NCBI RefSeq assembly: GCF_030272615.1
Contig: NC_081406.1
Location: 261,753,386 to 261,817,385 of the forward strand
Source: Cryptomeria japonica
Lineage: Eukaryota > Streptophyta > Pinopsida > Cupressales > Cupressaceae
Direction of reading: 5' to 3'
Length of the DNA: 64,000 nt
Shown here: piece after piece, positions 24,275 to 35,443 of the stretch
How the letters are laid out: every line of letters starts with the position of its first letter
Numbering within the stretch: the stretch's first letter is position 1
The notes under the pieces: model-generated
Databases searched by the model: none
What the model saw: only the letters and a program-made list of their open reading frames with translations
What the model was told of the DNA's origin: nothing
Translations under genes and position numbers: made by a program

Positions 24275-26785
24275 GGCACCACCTCCGTCCCAAAGCAGTA
24301 CAATCTTGTGGAACAATTAGACAAAACCCCTGCACTTATATCCATTTTAGAGATTTTGCGTCTATCGCCATCTCATAAAACTATCTTAGATCAAGCCCTC
24401 CAAGAAGCGTCAGTCCCCGCAAATATGAATACCGACCAATTTCAAGCCATGGTTGGAAGTCTAACGTCCTCACCTTGTCTCACTTTTTCCGAAAGTGACA
24501 ACTCTTCCTTCCAGCAACCTCATAATGCTTCGCTACACATTGAAGGCTTTATCAACCGACACAGGATCAAGCGAGTCTTGATCGATAATGGAGCAGGCCT
24601 AAATATTTGCACACTGCAGTTGGTCACAACATTGGGATATGCGGTAGAATCAGTGGATCCTCGCAAGAAGATCACAATCAAAGCCTATGACAATGTAGAG
24701 CGTTCATCCAAAGGAGCTGTGGTACTACCAATCCGCGTGGGCCCTGTGGTAAAGCACATCATCTGTCAAGTTCTGGACCTTCCTCTACCATACAATCTAT
24801 TGTTAGGTAGACCTTGGATACATGCCATGCAAGCCGTTCCATCTACCTACCATCAATGTATCAAGTTCCCACATAATGGTGCAGAGGTCACAATCCTGGG
24901 CGATGCAAATCCTTTTGCGTATTGCCATAATATCAACCATCAACCAAAGATTACTGTTCCTAATAATAGAGAAGCCATTTCCTCTACGTCATATATAAGT
25001 CCCGCCTCTCTTGCCAGTTCAAACACCACTATACCCAAGCAAGAAAAGCTTAAGATGAAGATAGCAGAGGAAGGTCCTGGGGAATACAACTTGAGTCAAC
25101 TCTTTTGTGTGGGACAAATGCCCACTTCTCCTAGAACTCATGGTAAACCACAGCAGGTACTCCAGCAACCACTAAACATACCAGCATGTGCTTTGACACC
25201 TTTCGTTCTTGGAAAGAGTCAAGAGGAAGAAACACAAGATGAGGACCTGGCGGAATGGATCTATAAGGATCCCATCACCATTGACATACCGCACGTTACA
25301 CTTCCTACGGACCAGTATGGCAAAGGCCTCCTCATTATGCAAAGAATGGGGTATGATGGTCAGAGTGCTTTGGGATATTGCAAACAAGGACGACATGAAC
25401 CTCTGCTGCCGGAATTCAAGCCCAAAGGAAATACAGGCCTCGGCTTTGAAAAAGAGATCTTCCCTAAATTAAAATTCAAAGGGAAACCCAACAAACCCTT
25501 TTGTCAGCCTACGGCCAAAAGGCCACCTTTCATAATCAAAGCAGCATCAAGCACCATCCCCACTGCCCCATTGAGGCTCCAAAACCCAACACAACCATCT
25601 ACAAAACCAATCATCCCACCAATCAAACCAGTAATCCCATTAGCAACACCATCAGCAACAGCAACTGTATCAGAACCCGCAGCAGCATCTATAGCACCAG
25701 CAGTTCCAGCAGAAGCAACGGAATCAACATTATCAATACTCCTCGTACCAGATCCCTTGATCCCCATCAACCGCCCTGCAGCACCGATCATTACAAAGGT
25801 ACATCAACCAATCACACCTGCAGTATTTAACTCAAAGGACATCCCGGTATGGTATAGTAACCGAATGCTGGAAAGTGATTCAGAGATCGACTCACATGAG
25901 TGGGAATTTGATTCAGTACAGCTTAACACTTCAGATGAGGAAGACACATCACCACCTCCCCCACGCAAAGACATCCCTGTTTACGGAGAAGCACAGATAA
26001 AGACCACTTGGGTTCCTGAGCTGGAAACATCTTCCACAGACCCTACGTCTCACCCTACACCTGATTCTGACAAGGAAAGTACCATCAATGACCTTCACCA
26101 CACTGTCTTAACCCTCACTGATACATCCAACGAACTTAACCTAATTGATGAAGTAATGCCCATTATCCACCCTGAACTCATCGAATGGAACCAACCAAAT
26201 CCCCCATGTCTTGACCTCTTCCAAAACGATGAGGCCATCATTGACTTTTTGGAATTAAGGGATAACCTACCAAGCGGGGATCACAAAGCTGGATTTACCA
26301 TTGAACTTAATAGCGCAGCATACTTCGGGGCGGATGCCAAACCTTTCAGCTGCAAAAATATAACATTAAAACATGGATTTTCTAGTGAAAACCACACTGT
26401 GGCACTATTTGATCCAACAAAAGTAAAAAGAAAGAGCGTATCCAACAGTGAAAACCTCTCTGAGGCGCCTGAGGATGAAGGGTTTGACATTCTCCCTGAT
26501 AATGTACAACAGGAACGATCAACGATTCTCATCGAGGAAACCAAAGAGTACAATGTGGGGACTCCTGAAAATCCTCATATCATACATCTAGCATCTCTTC
26601 TCACTCCAGAGGAACAGCCTCAATTTATAGAGTTCTTCCAGCAGCGTCAGATCAACTTTACATGGTCATATGCAAACATGCCTGGGCTTGATCCTAATTT
26701 AGTTATGCATCACCTCACCGTAGCAGAAGAGCCAAACTTGCCAAGAAAAAGCTTCGTAAGATGCATCCTCAGATTGCAGTGCTAG
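24275..26785 (+). pseudogene. pol: gypsy protease, G-patch and acidic/Pro-rich linker
   Basis: An open frame of about 825 codons from 24308, continuous with gag. The aspartic protease site is VLIDNGAGLNIC (Asp at residue 93 of that frame) instead of the usual D-S/T-G-A, and the second hallmark LLLGRPWIH follows about 75 residues later. At 25316-25455 (residues 337-382) sits a G-patch-like block: YGKGLLIMQRMGYDGQSALG, then GLGFE. Residues 400-520 are Ala/Pro/Thr-rich and 520-620 acidic. The C-terminus reaches the RT leader (PGLDPNLVMHHLTV) and ends by frameshift near 26750. The related element has the same order, which argues that the G-patch is a real part of the polyprotein. Confidence 0.85.
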
Positions 26786-28040
26786 TCAAAACAGAACTCA
26801 AGAAACTCCTAGATGTTGGTTTCATTAGACCAATTGATTATGCAGAATGGATCTCCAATATTGTGCCAGTTGGCAAACCAAAGGGGGCATCCGCATTTGT
26901 ATTGACTTCAGAGATCTAAATAAGGCTTGTCCTAAGGATGACTTCCCCCTACCAAATATCGACATCATAGTGGATCTAACAGCAGGACATGCCATGCTTT
27001 CACTCATGGATGGCTTCTTCGGCTACAATCAAATAAAGATCGCACCAGAGGACCAACATAAGACAGCCTTCACATGTCCATGGGGCACATATTGCTGGAA
27101 TGTAATGCCTTTCGGTCTAAAGAATGCAGGAGCAACCTATCAAAGAGCAATGACCACCATCTTCCATGACATGATGCATACTATGATGGAAGATCATGTG
27201 GATGACTTACTAGCAAAATCACTCACCAGAGAAGGGCATCTCCACATCTTAGATAAAATCTTTGATAGACTGGAACAATACCATGTTCGACTCAACCCAA
27301 AGAAATGTGTCTTTGGAGTAACCTCCGGGAAACTTCTAGGATACATTGTCTCAAGCAAAGGCATTGAGGTCGACCCAGCAAAGGTAAAAGCAATTATGGA
27401 CATGCCACCTCCAAAGAATATCAGTCAGCTAAGGACATTACAAGGATGACTTCAATCCATCTGAAGATTCATTGCACAATTGGCTGATAAATGTCACCCA
27501 TTCACACACCTGCTACACAAGAACATCCGCTTTCAATGGGATGCCAGATGCCAACAAGCATTTCAGATGCTTAAAGACTATCTCATGAATCCACCATTGC
27601 TGACACCACTGGATCCAAGAAGACCATTGTTATTATATATCTCAGCGACAAGTACAGCATTAGGTGTACTACTGGCACAACATAATGCAGAAGGAAAAGA
27701 GTGTGTTGTTTACTATATCTCTCGCACACTGGTAGGCTATGAACTCAATTACACACCTATTGAGCGAGCTTGCCTAGCAGTGATCTTAGCAGCCACTAAA
27801 TTGAGGCACTATCTGTTGACACACAAGGTACAACTCATTGCAAAGATTGATCCACTCAAGTATTTACTCAGCAAAGCAGCATTGACAGGCCGCTTGGCCA
27901 AATGGGTGATGATTCTAAGTGAATTTGACATTGAGTACGTGGACCGTAAAGCTATCAAAGGTCAAGTTATTGTAGATCAGTTGGCCGATGCACCACTCAC
28001 AGGCGATCATCCTCTTATTTCCAATTTTCCAGATGAGGAG
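26750..28040 (+). pseudogene. pol: gypsy reverse transcriptase and RNase H
   Basis: Reverse transcriptase with MHPQIAVLVK (about 26761, after a frameshift), a second frameshift near 26883, then IRICIDFRDLNKACPKDDFP, SLMDGFFGYNQIKI with a catalytic Asp, and PFGLKNAGATYQRAM. The active site reads HVDD (27194-27205) where the related element has YVDD. A stop at 27447 interrupts LQG-stop-LQSI, probably from CGA. The first RNase H follows (LLLYISATSTALGVLLAQ, YYISRTL, YTPIERACLA) and ends near 27960 with the LSEFDIEYVDRKAIKGQ chromatin-side linker typical of this lineage. Confidence 0.88.
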
Positions 28041-28493
28041 ATATTCATGATCACAGCAGCACAACCATGGAAACTATATTTTGATGGTTCATACACTAGG
28101 CACGGCTCGGGGGCAGGCATTCTGTTTATCACACCTCAAGGTGATAGCATCCCGAAGTCTTACAGGCTCACATTTCCATGCACAAACAACATAGCAGAAT
28201 ATGAGGCCTTGATCACAGGACTCAGGTTAGCCATCCAATGGAAATTACAAGAACTGCAAGTATATGGTGATTCCCAACTAGTCATTCGACAAGCAACAGA
28301 TGAATATCAGACCAAAGATGATAAACTCATGCCATATAAGCAAATGGTAGACACTCTAAAGACATCATTTACTACTATCACTTTTGAGCAGATACCAAGA
28401 GAGCAGAATCAAGCTGCTGACGCTATGGCTACCGTCGCATCTCTCCTAGATCTTCCACAAAATTCAACACATTATGAGTTCTTGGTCGAATAG
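28041..28493 (+). pseudogene. pol: second, archaeal-type RNase H domain
   Basis: WKLYFDGSYTRHGSGAGILF, then NNIAEYEALITGLRLA, LQVYGDSQLVIRQ and AADAMATVASL give the Asp-Glu-Asp-Asp series of a complete RNase H after the usual gypsy RNase H. A second RNase H of this kind is known from Tat-lineage plant elements. All four acidic positions appear intact (DGS, EYEA, GDSQ, ADAMA). The frame ends in a TAG at 28491-28493, where the related element reads on into integrase. Confidence 0.85.
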
Positions 28494-29819
28494 CTTTGGA
28501 TCCCCGCTTATGATATCCCTGAATCCGAGATGATATGTCGCCTTGTCGGTCCTAAATCCCAATGGTATGGTGAGTTCTACACCTATCTCCACAATCACAC
28601 CCTTCCTCCCAACCAATCAAATAACCAACGTAAAACCTTCATTCGCCAAACTGCTCGATATACCATTATTGCCGAAACCTTATACCGACGCGGTCTTGAT
28701 GGTACTCTCCTTCGATGTTTGGAACAAGGTGAGATAACAAATGCTTTGGAAGAGGTCCATGAAGGAATTTGTGGGACTCACTCAAGTGGTCCATCACTCG
28801 CCAAGAAACTCCTGCGAGCTGGATATTATTGGCCATCTATGGAAAAGGATTCCTACTACTTTGTCAGGAAGTGCAAGAAGTGCCAAGTTCATGGCGACCT
28901 GATACATGCACCAGCACAGGAATTGCAACCAATCACAACACCATGGCCTTTTTGTCAATGGGGCCTTGACCTTGTGGGTAAGATTCATCCATCTTCATCC
29001 AATGGCCATAAATTCATTATTACCGCCACCGAATATTTCACAAAGTGGATCGAAGCTATTCCACTTACCCAAGTCACCGGCAAGCAGATCGCCTCATTCA
29101 TCCTCAACTACATCATCTGTCGGTATGGTGTACCCATGTCCATCATCACAGATAACGGTCTTCCTTTCAAAAATCAAGATGTCCATGAACTTTGTGAGAA
29201 ATTTCATATCCAACACCGCTTTTCCACCCCCTATTACCCACAAGGCAATGGTCAGGCCGATGCATCCAATAAAAACATATTGAGGATCCTAAAGAAAACA
29301 GTCAATGATGTTGGCCGTGATTGGCATGTTCAACTCAATCCAGCGCTATGGGCATATCGAACTAGCATTCGGACCCCTACAGGCGCAACTCCTTATTCAT
29401 TGGTCTATGGTGCAGAAGCTATCTTGCCTATTGAGGTCGAGATACCATCATTACGGGTTTCCTTGCACAATCTCATTGATGATGAAGCTTACAGAGTCTC
29501 ACGTCTTAAGGACTTAGAGTTACTTGATGAGAAGCGACAAGCTGCATACAACCACCTCAAAGCCTATCAGCAGCGCATGAGCAGAAGCTACAATCACCGA
29601 GTTAGACCTCGTACATTTGAGGTAGGTGATCTTGTTCTACGAGAGAATCCTCGCAACCAACCAAACAGAGAACATCAGGGCAAGTTTGAATCAAACTGGC
29701 TGGGCCCATATGTTGTCACTGCTGTATTCGGGTCCGGGGCATATCAGTTGGCTACATCAGAAGGAGAACCGCTTGCAGATCCAATCAATAGCATGCACCT
29801 CAAACGATTTTATACCTAA
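28494..29819 (+). pseudogene. pol: gypsy integrase
   Basis: Same frame as RNase H, about 430 codons from 28530. The zinc-binding domain reads HEGICGTHSS then CKKCQVHGD. The catalytic core has GLDLVGKI (first Asp), SIITDNGLPF (second Asp) and QGNGQADASNK, where the position normally held by Glu is Asp. The related element has GQAEA at this point. The C-terminal part holds FEVGDLVLRENPR and WLGPYVV, the GPY/F region, and ends MHLKRFYT-stop. Apart from the Glu-to-Asp change and the upstream stop this is the best-preserved domain. Confidence 0.9.
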
Positions 29820-32321
29820 GCTGAACAGAGCATCAGGCTCCCCTACATACCAGAAAATACCAAAAACATTAAGAAAAATGTCCTGAAGAAATACAAAAAC
29901 ATTCAAAAAAGTAAAGAAAAGTCATCCATCCAAGCGGTGAACAACCACTCCGGTGGCACCTTGGGTAAGTGCGATGGTGAAAACCTGGCAAACAGGCGCC
30001 ACTCGTAAGGGCTATGGCTCCATTGTCTTTTCAGACTTGTTGCGATCACATCTCCTTCATACATACATCCATCCATCCGAAAAACCATGGCTTGTTATTT
30101 CTCTGCAATTATGATAAATACTTCATGCATCTTGCGTCCCGCTTCTTCATAAGTCATGTCTAAAACTGGGGGCAATGCCTTTAAACTGTTGATGGAAGTG
30201 GATTCTACATTGTCTTATGATTCATTAAGTTCTTCATTCAAACAATCATCAAAAATCCAAAAACATTCAAAAACAATTCAAAATCCAAAAACATCGACAA
30301 AACCATTGAAAAATCACACAAAAACATGGCAACACCTTGTACATACTCATCCATGCAGATACCAAAACAAACATTGACAAACTACTCACACAAATGACCA
30401 TTTACCAAACGACCACACAATCAACATCAACAATCAAACTGTCTTCAACAAGGATGCATCCTTCCTTACCAAAACAAAGACAAGATGACGTTTTCTTTGA
30501 CAAGAAAATTCTGTTAGGCTATCAAATACTTGGTTGATTAGTGAGTACAATCATTTGTTTATCTGTATCGGCATCTTTCAGCATTGTTTTGTATCGTTTG
30601 CGCATTATTCCGATGAAGTTCTGGGGCATGTACTAATGGTGTCTACGTGGGAAGTTCACTAAGTTACGTGATCATAGGCAAAAATACAGTCATAGATCAC
30701 TACGGCTTGCTGACTACAGCGTATACCTCGACCATATGGGTATGAACCATTACCAAGGATCCATATTCTTTATTCTTTATGTATATACTGTTTGTTTGCA
30801 GGTACAATGCTCTTCCTTTGGTTCCTCCTACCTCATCCAAACTGGATAAAGGTGTTATCTCTTAGTACGGTATGCACTTGTCTCAGGATATGATCAGCCT
30901 AAGATCAAGGAGGACGATCCAAGTCATGCATGAAAGGAGATAATCCTTGTCTGTTCCGCAAGCAATACTCTGGTCGACTTGATCCCTTATATCAAGTCGT
31001 TTGTATTAACTTGCTACATAAAATCCATGAAAGGAATACTCAGGTCATCTTGAATCATTATGTCAAGATGCTTGTATTCTCTTCCAACATTTTAAAGCTC
31101 AATGATGAAAATAGAGCACTATGGATCGTCATTTCATCTCATCTGTTTATATATTGCATTCCGTTGCATATCACCCATCCGTTCGCTCATTCATATGTAG
31201 GTTTTACATGCAAAAGGTGACCATTAAAAACTGGTCTTGGATACAATCACGACCGAGTACTCTGATACATCATCCATGCATCATGCAAACATCTTACAAA
31301 CCTTGCATTCCTCATGATCATCTCATCCTCACAAGTTAGTTGCATCTTGCATTACACATTTAGTTGCATCTTACATTAAACATTTAGTTGCATCTTGCAT
31401 TAAACGTTCATGTCATTTTTAACATTGCATATAGTTCATTTTGGACATTAATTTTCATTAAACATTTGCATCATTGCATCAATCATAAATAAAGTGGATT
31501 AATTCATGGGATCAAATTGTCTTTGATTATTTTAGACCATTTTATTAGGCATTCATTTAGTGTCAATTATCCATTATCATCTTATCAACTTGTATCATTT
31601 ATTATGACACACATTCATTTATAGTTAAAAGGTGCATTCATTCCTTCGTTAATAAGTATCTTATTGTGTTCATTTTAGGATCCATTACACATATGCATTC
31701 ATTTAACACATTATCATATAAACATTTGTACTTTGCATTTTGTTTATCCATATTGCATTCATTTGACAAACATCTAGATGCATATTCATGCATAACATCA
31801 TTCATTCAACCATTACATTAACATCATCTCATTATTATACCAAAATAGGAAACATCAAAATCCTGTTCATAAAAACATCATAAACATATATCATCATCAT
31901 GGCATTACATACATAAAGCATTGCATCAAACAAATCAAAACCATACATATATAAACCTGCATTCATATGTCAGTATCCAACATCATACATCATCATAAAA
32001 ACAGGCATATAGGAAACATCTCATCAAATGCATACATGTACACATATCCATCTAAGCAATAAATCATCATCATGCATATACATCCATACATAATCAAATG
32101 CATATCATCAAAATATGGGATCTCCTCATATATATCATCTCATATATCATAGTGCAATGAAGTCTACAAAATCGGCTACCAAAAGCCATCCAAGATACAA
32201 TCCATAAATAAACAATGATACAATATATGTATGCAAAAATGCTCTCTCAAATGCCGCTCTGGCCAGATGCTGTACCACCACCACCACCTCTACCTGCTCC
32301 ACCACTGGTGTCTGCACCACC
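29820..32321. other. 2.5-kb spacer between pol and the antisense gene
   Basis: No coding potential on either strand. At 29935-30040 lies a block shared with the related element at about 57660-57770: GGTGAAAACCTGGCAAAC followed by GGCGCC, with CACTCCGGTGG upstream. It includes a splice-donor-like GGGTAAGTGCG at 29962. The part at 30230-30340 is AAAAC/ATCC-rich. At 31330-31410 three near-copies of TTAGTTGCATCTTGCATTA are in tandem, and 31400-32110 is dominated by CATT and CATCA words. Confidence 0.7.
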
Positions 32322-34280
32322 TCATCCATCTCTCCGTGGAGGCCTCATCGAACCCCCACTCCCTCCTGCATCCCCTGATCTCTCCTGCCGTAGAGGACCC
32401 ATCACACCCCCACTGCTCTGCATCCTCTATGGTCGCTCGGATCTGGCCTGCCGCATCTGCCAATAGCTGAGAGCCAGCTGGCTAACTGGTACAACCTGCT
32501 CATATAAGCCCCGCCAGTACTCTATCTCTGCCTGCGCTCGCCGCATCTCCCTCATCACCTCCCCTATAGGACCTTGTGCTCCTACTCCAATCCGAACCCT
32601 CTCCTGCAGCTCGGCCAATCTCTCCACCGCAGTATCTCTCTCCCGTAGCACCATCGTCAGCTTTGACTCACGTGCAAATAGCTGCACATCCCTAGCTGCT
32701 ACCTCCTCCTCTAATCTCTCTATCCGGGTCTGCAAATAAACTATCATATGATCTCATAGATCTCCAGTAGCTCCCTCTCCCGTGTCCATCGTTGCCTCAC
32801 CTGTATCACCCTCTCCAATAGGTCCCTCACCTGTATCACCCTCTCCCAAAGGTCCCTCCCCTGCACCACCCTCTCCAGCAATCCCCACTCCTCTATCCAT
32901 CGGGATCTCTCTCTCCATCCCCCTCCCACTCAGCTGCACTCCTCCCTGCATCAAAGGTCCCTGTGATATCTGAAGAGGTAGTCCACCTCTCCCTCTCCGC
33001 TGCCTCGACATCCCCAACCCACCTCCTCCTCCCCCACCTCCATCTCCTCCTCCTCCTCCCCCGCCTCCTCCTCCTCCTCCTCCTCCTCCTCGACCTCCTG
33101 CTCTCCGTCCTCGTCCTCGCCCCCTCTCATCCTCAAAAGCTGGGATCAGCTCTACCGGGTCTGATATCCGTCGGATCGGGTGTGCCGCTCGGTACTGTGT
33201 ATACTCCGCTGTCACCCCTGCATCAACGACCCTCGGTCGTAGGTCCCATGGCCTCACCTGCAGTGTCCGAAACTCTGCCAGTGCCTGATCATACGGTAGC
33301 ACTGGACCCCATGCATATCGCTCCCGAATCACCCGTGCATACTCTCCAGATCCACTAGGCAGTCCCTGCTGTCGTCCGAACTGCCTCATCACTCGTCCAG
33401 GCACCTATCTCTCCACATGATATGAGGTCCTCCCAATGAGGAATCGGGTCATGAACACATACGGTAGTGCCTCTGCATCATCCTCCCATGGCTCACACTC
33501 CAAGTATGGCCGCCATATCACTGCATCTACGTCATCCAATGCCCACCGCCACCACTTTAACTTCCCCAAGTGGGGCTGACTCATCATGCCACTGTACATA
33601 AACATGTATGGCTGGTCCACGGCTCGGAATCTGAGACTCACTGGTCGAGTCACTGGTAGGTGCTCCCATGCCCATACATGTAGCAGCGTCATGCCCACTG
33701 CTAGAGAACCCCTCCCTCGGTACACTACCTCGTGGAGCTCCTGATACATGTGCGCCAGCACGCACGACCCCCATGCAAATCGGGTCCCCTCGGTCATCAT
33801 CATCTCTATCACTTGTCCCCATCCCACTGCCAATCCATGTGACCGCCTGTCTGGACACAGAAGTCCTCCCACAATCCCTGACAACACTGCTGGAAGGGGC
33901 TCATATAGTGCCGCTATATCCTCCCATGCGATCGAGCCATCGTCAATATATACATCCTCATCAAAAATCCTCTGACATGAAAGCGTCCCCCAGGATCTGT
34001 CATATGTGACTAGCTCCCCTCGAATCAGAATCCGAAGGATGCGCCACACGTCCTCCAAGGTCACAGTCATCTCTCCCTGTGCCAAATGAAAGGTGCACGT
34101 CTCACTGTGCCACCGCTCTGCCAATGCTGTAATCAAACCGTGATTCATACGAATCACGGGCATGTGCATCACCTCGTACAAACCAGTCGCAGCAATGCAG
34201 TCTATCTCAGTCTGAGTCAATCGATCCCGCAACCCCTGTGTCGCAGGATGACGCTCGTGTAACTGCAACACGCGCAGATC
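32322..34280 (-). pseudogene. Antisense PMD gene, exon 2 (plant mobile domain, Gly/Arg linker, coiled coil)
   Basis: One frame of 653 codons on the strand opposite gag-pol, interrupted by three stops (33405, 32754, 32427), each of which can be read as a C-to-T or G-to-A change. The start of the exon is set by alignment to the second element and a CCGGAG splice-acceptor candidate. The PMD occupies about the first 320 codons: ITALAERWHSETCTFHL, MTVTLEDVWRIL, GLAVGWGQ, VWAWEHLPVTRP and WRPYLECEPWEDD. PMD proteins (MAIN family) act in the nucleus in gene silencing and meristem maintenance and often occur in transposons. After it come a run of about 15 Gly, an Arg/Gly linker, a heptad-like coiled coil (RIERLEEEVAARD) and AEIEYWRGLYEQVVP. 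Its role here is unknown; regulation of silencing or element expression is a guess. Confidence 0.85.
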
Positions 34281-34955
34281 CTCCGGCACATAGACATTCA
34301 TCAATCACCATCAGTTGTTTTGTTTTCAAACTTTCTTAAAGTTTAAACCTAGACTATCAACATATACTCTGATCAAGTATCTTCGGGTCTCAACAGGTAA
34401 GCAATCATGGCCACCTAGACTTCAACAGGCATTTATCCTAACAAATGACCTAAGTCTCATCGGGCTGCTATGGTTCAAAACAACTCCCACTTCACCTCGC
34501 CATCCATCAATAATTGGCATCAGGAGATTTGTTTTGTCCAACACTGGGGCATCTCTTTATCCTAAGGCAAAAGCGCTATTTTACCCACAAAAACGCTCGT
34601 TTTCAACAATAGCGCTACAACTATATCAAAAGCACTCAAAAAGCTATACAAAAGCGCTAGACCTACAAAAGCGCTAAAACAGCTATACAACAGCGCTCTT
34701 TCACATCAATAGCGCTTAATTCACCCCCCCAATAGCGCTACTTAGTCAATAGCGCTAATACTTGCATACAGTAGCGTCAATTCAAAACAAATGCGCTTAA
34801 ACAAGAGCACAATAGCGCCATTGCGGCACAATAGTGCTAGTTTATGGAGCAAAAGCGCCAAAACCAAAGTTCCAACGCTCTTGCTCCGACTTGACTTGGA
34901 CTCAGCTAAAAACCTATCAAAAATGCATGAAAATTGAGTTTTCGAATTTGCGTAC
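34281..34955 (-). other. Putative intron of the antisense PMD gene, holding the inverted motif array
   Basis: Bounded by a GTACGC donor after exon 1 and an AG before GATCTG of exon 2, phase 0. The acceptor is weak because the pyrimidine tract is poor. Most of it, 34565-34885, is an array of about 17 AGCGCT-type units reading CAATAGCGCTA or AAAAGCGCT on the plus strand, that is TAGCGCTATTG in the direction of the antisense gene. This is the same motif and the same sense as in the gag leader at 19908-20215. Confidence 0.65.
34565..34885 (-). repeat. Inverted AGCGCT-motif array (about 17 units)
   Basis: Units spaced about 15-25 bp, for example CAATAGCGCTACAA, AAAAGCGCTAGACC, CAGCGCTCTTTC and CAATAGCGCCATTG. 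Degenerate units include GCACTC and GTGCTAG. On the RNA made from the 5' LTR these are complementary to the leader array. Confidence 0.9.
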
Positions 34956-35033
34956 CACTGGTCCGTAGTCCTCTGGGCGCTGGAACCGTCGGACTCGCTC
35001 GAATCTGTGCTCGGTGATCGGAATCGGCATCAT
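34956..35033 (-). CDS. Antisense PMD gene, exon 1 (26 codons)
   Basis: ATG at 35033 opens MMPIPITEHRFERVRRFQRP followed by six residues, then a GT donor at 34955-34954. Support is comparative: the second gypsy element has an ATG exon of 22 codons, HRFDHVRRFQRP plus six residues, in the matching place, also ending at a phase-0 GT. The TATA-to-ATG distance is about 100 bp in both. The short Arg-rich core HRF-x2-VRRFQRP is the conserved part. No function is known to me; a basic N-terminal tail or localisation signal would fit. It is too short to be found by ORF length alone. Confidence 0.7.
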
Positions 35034-35126
35034 AGCTACTCCTTGCTCCTCCAAATGTCACTATCAGAGCTCTCGTTTTCAACTGGTCGCGGTCACAAAT
35101 GATCCTGTTTTCACCCCTTTCACCCC

Positions 35127-35134
35127 ATTTATAC
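35127..35134 (-). promoter_or_regulatory. Antisense TATA box
   Basis: GTATAAAT on the minus strand, about 95 bp upstream of the exon 1 ATG and about 310 bp inside the 3' LTR. The second element has TATAAG at the same distance from its exon 1. It suggests that the antisense gene has its own internal promoter, separate from the LTR. Confidence 0.6.
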
Positions 35135-35329
35135 CCTTCGTGGTCACCGTAACTTCTCCCCTGCTCATCACCGTGGTACCTGTGAACTTCCCGAGCCCCC
35201 CATTTCTCCATGTTTCCCCCGTTTTCTTCTATTTTTCACCCGTATCGCTAACTTCTTCTCTTCTACCACCCTGCCAATTTTCATTCTTTTTTGAGAGATC
35301 GCCCGATTTTTTGAAATTTTTCGGCCCAT

Positions 35330-35348
35330 CTCTCGAGGGGGCATACCA
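35330..35348 (+). other. Conserved purine-rich block upstream of the polypurine tract
   Basis: CTCTCGAGGGGGCATACCA, 95 bp before the 3' LTR. Nearly the same block occurs at 12299-12317 and, on the minus strand, at 52821-52840 in the other gypsy 3' ends. It could be a second plus-strand primer site or an element end-recognition site. Confidence 0.75.
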
Positions 35349-35424
35349 CCCATTAAATTTACATTTTATGGGGCATTTCTTCACACCTATTTTTCTTTCT
35401 TTGAAACGACGCGATAAACCGCAC

Positions 35425-35443
35425 CATCTCAAAGAGGGGCAAA
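35425..35443 (+). other. polypurine tract
   Basis: ATCTCAAAGAGGGGCAAA immediately before the 3' LTR. Expected site of plus-strand priming. Confidence 0.9.

Noticed and set aside
32963-33358. Plus-strand frames rich in Leu/Ser/Pro opposite the PMD linker
   Set aside because: They mirror the Gly-run and Arg-rich coding of the minus strand; no independent support.
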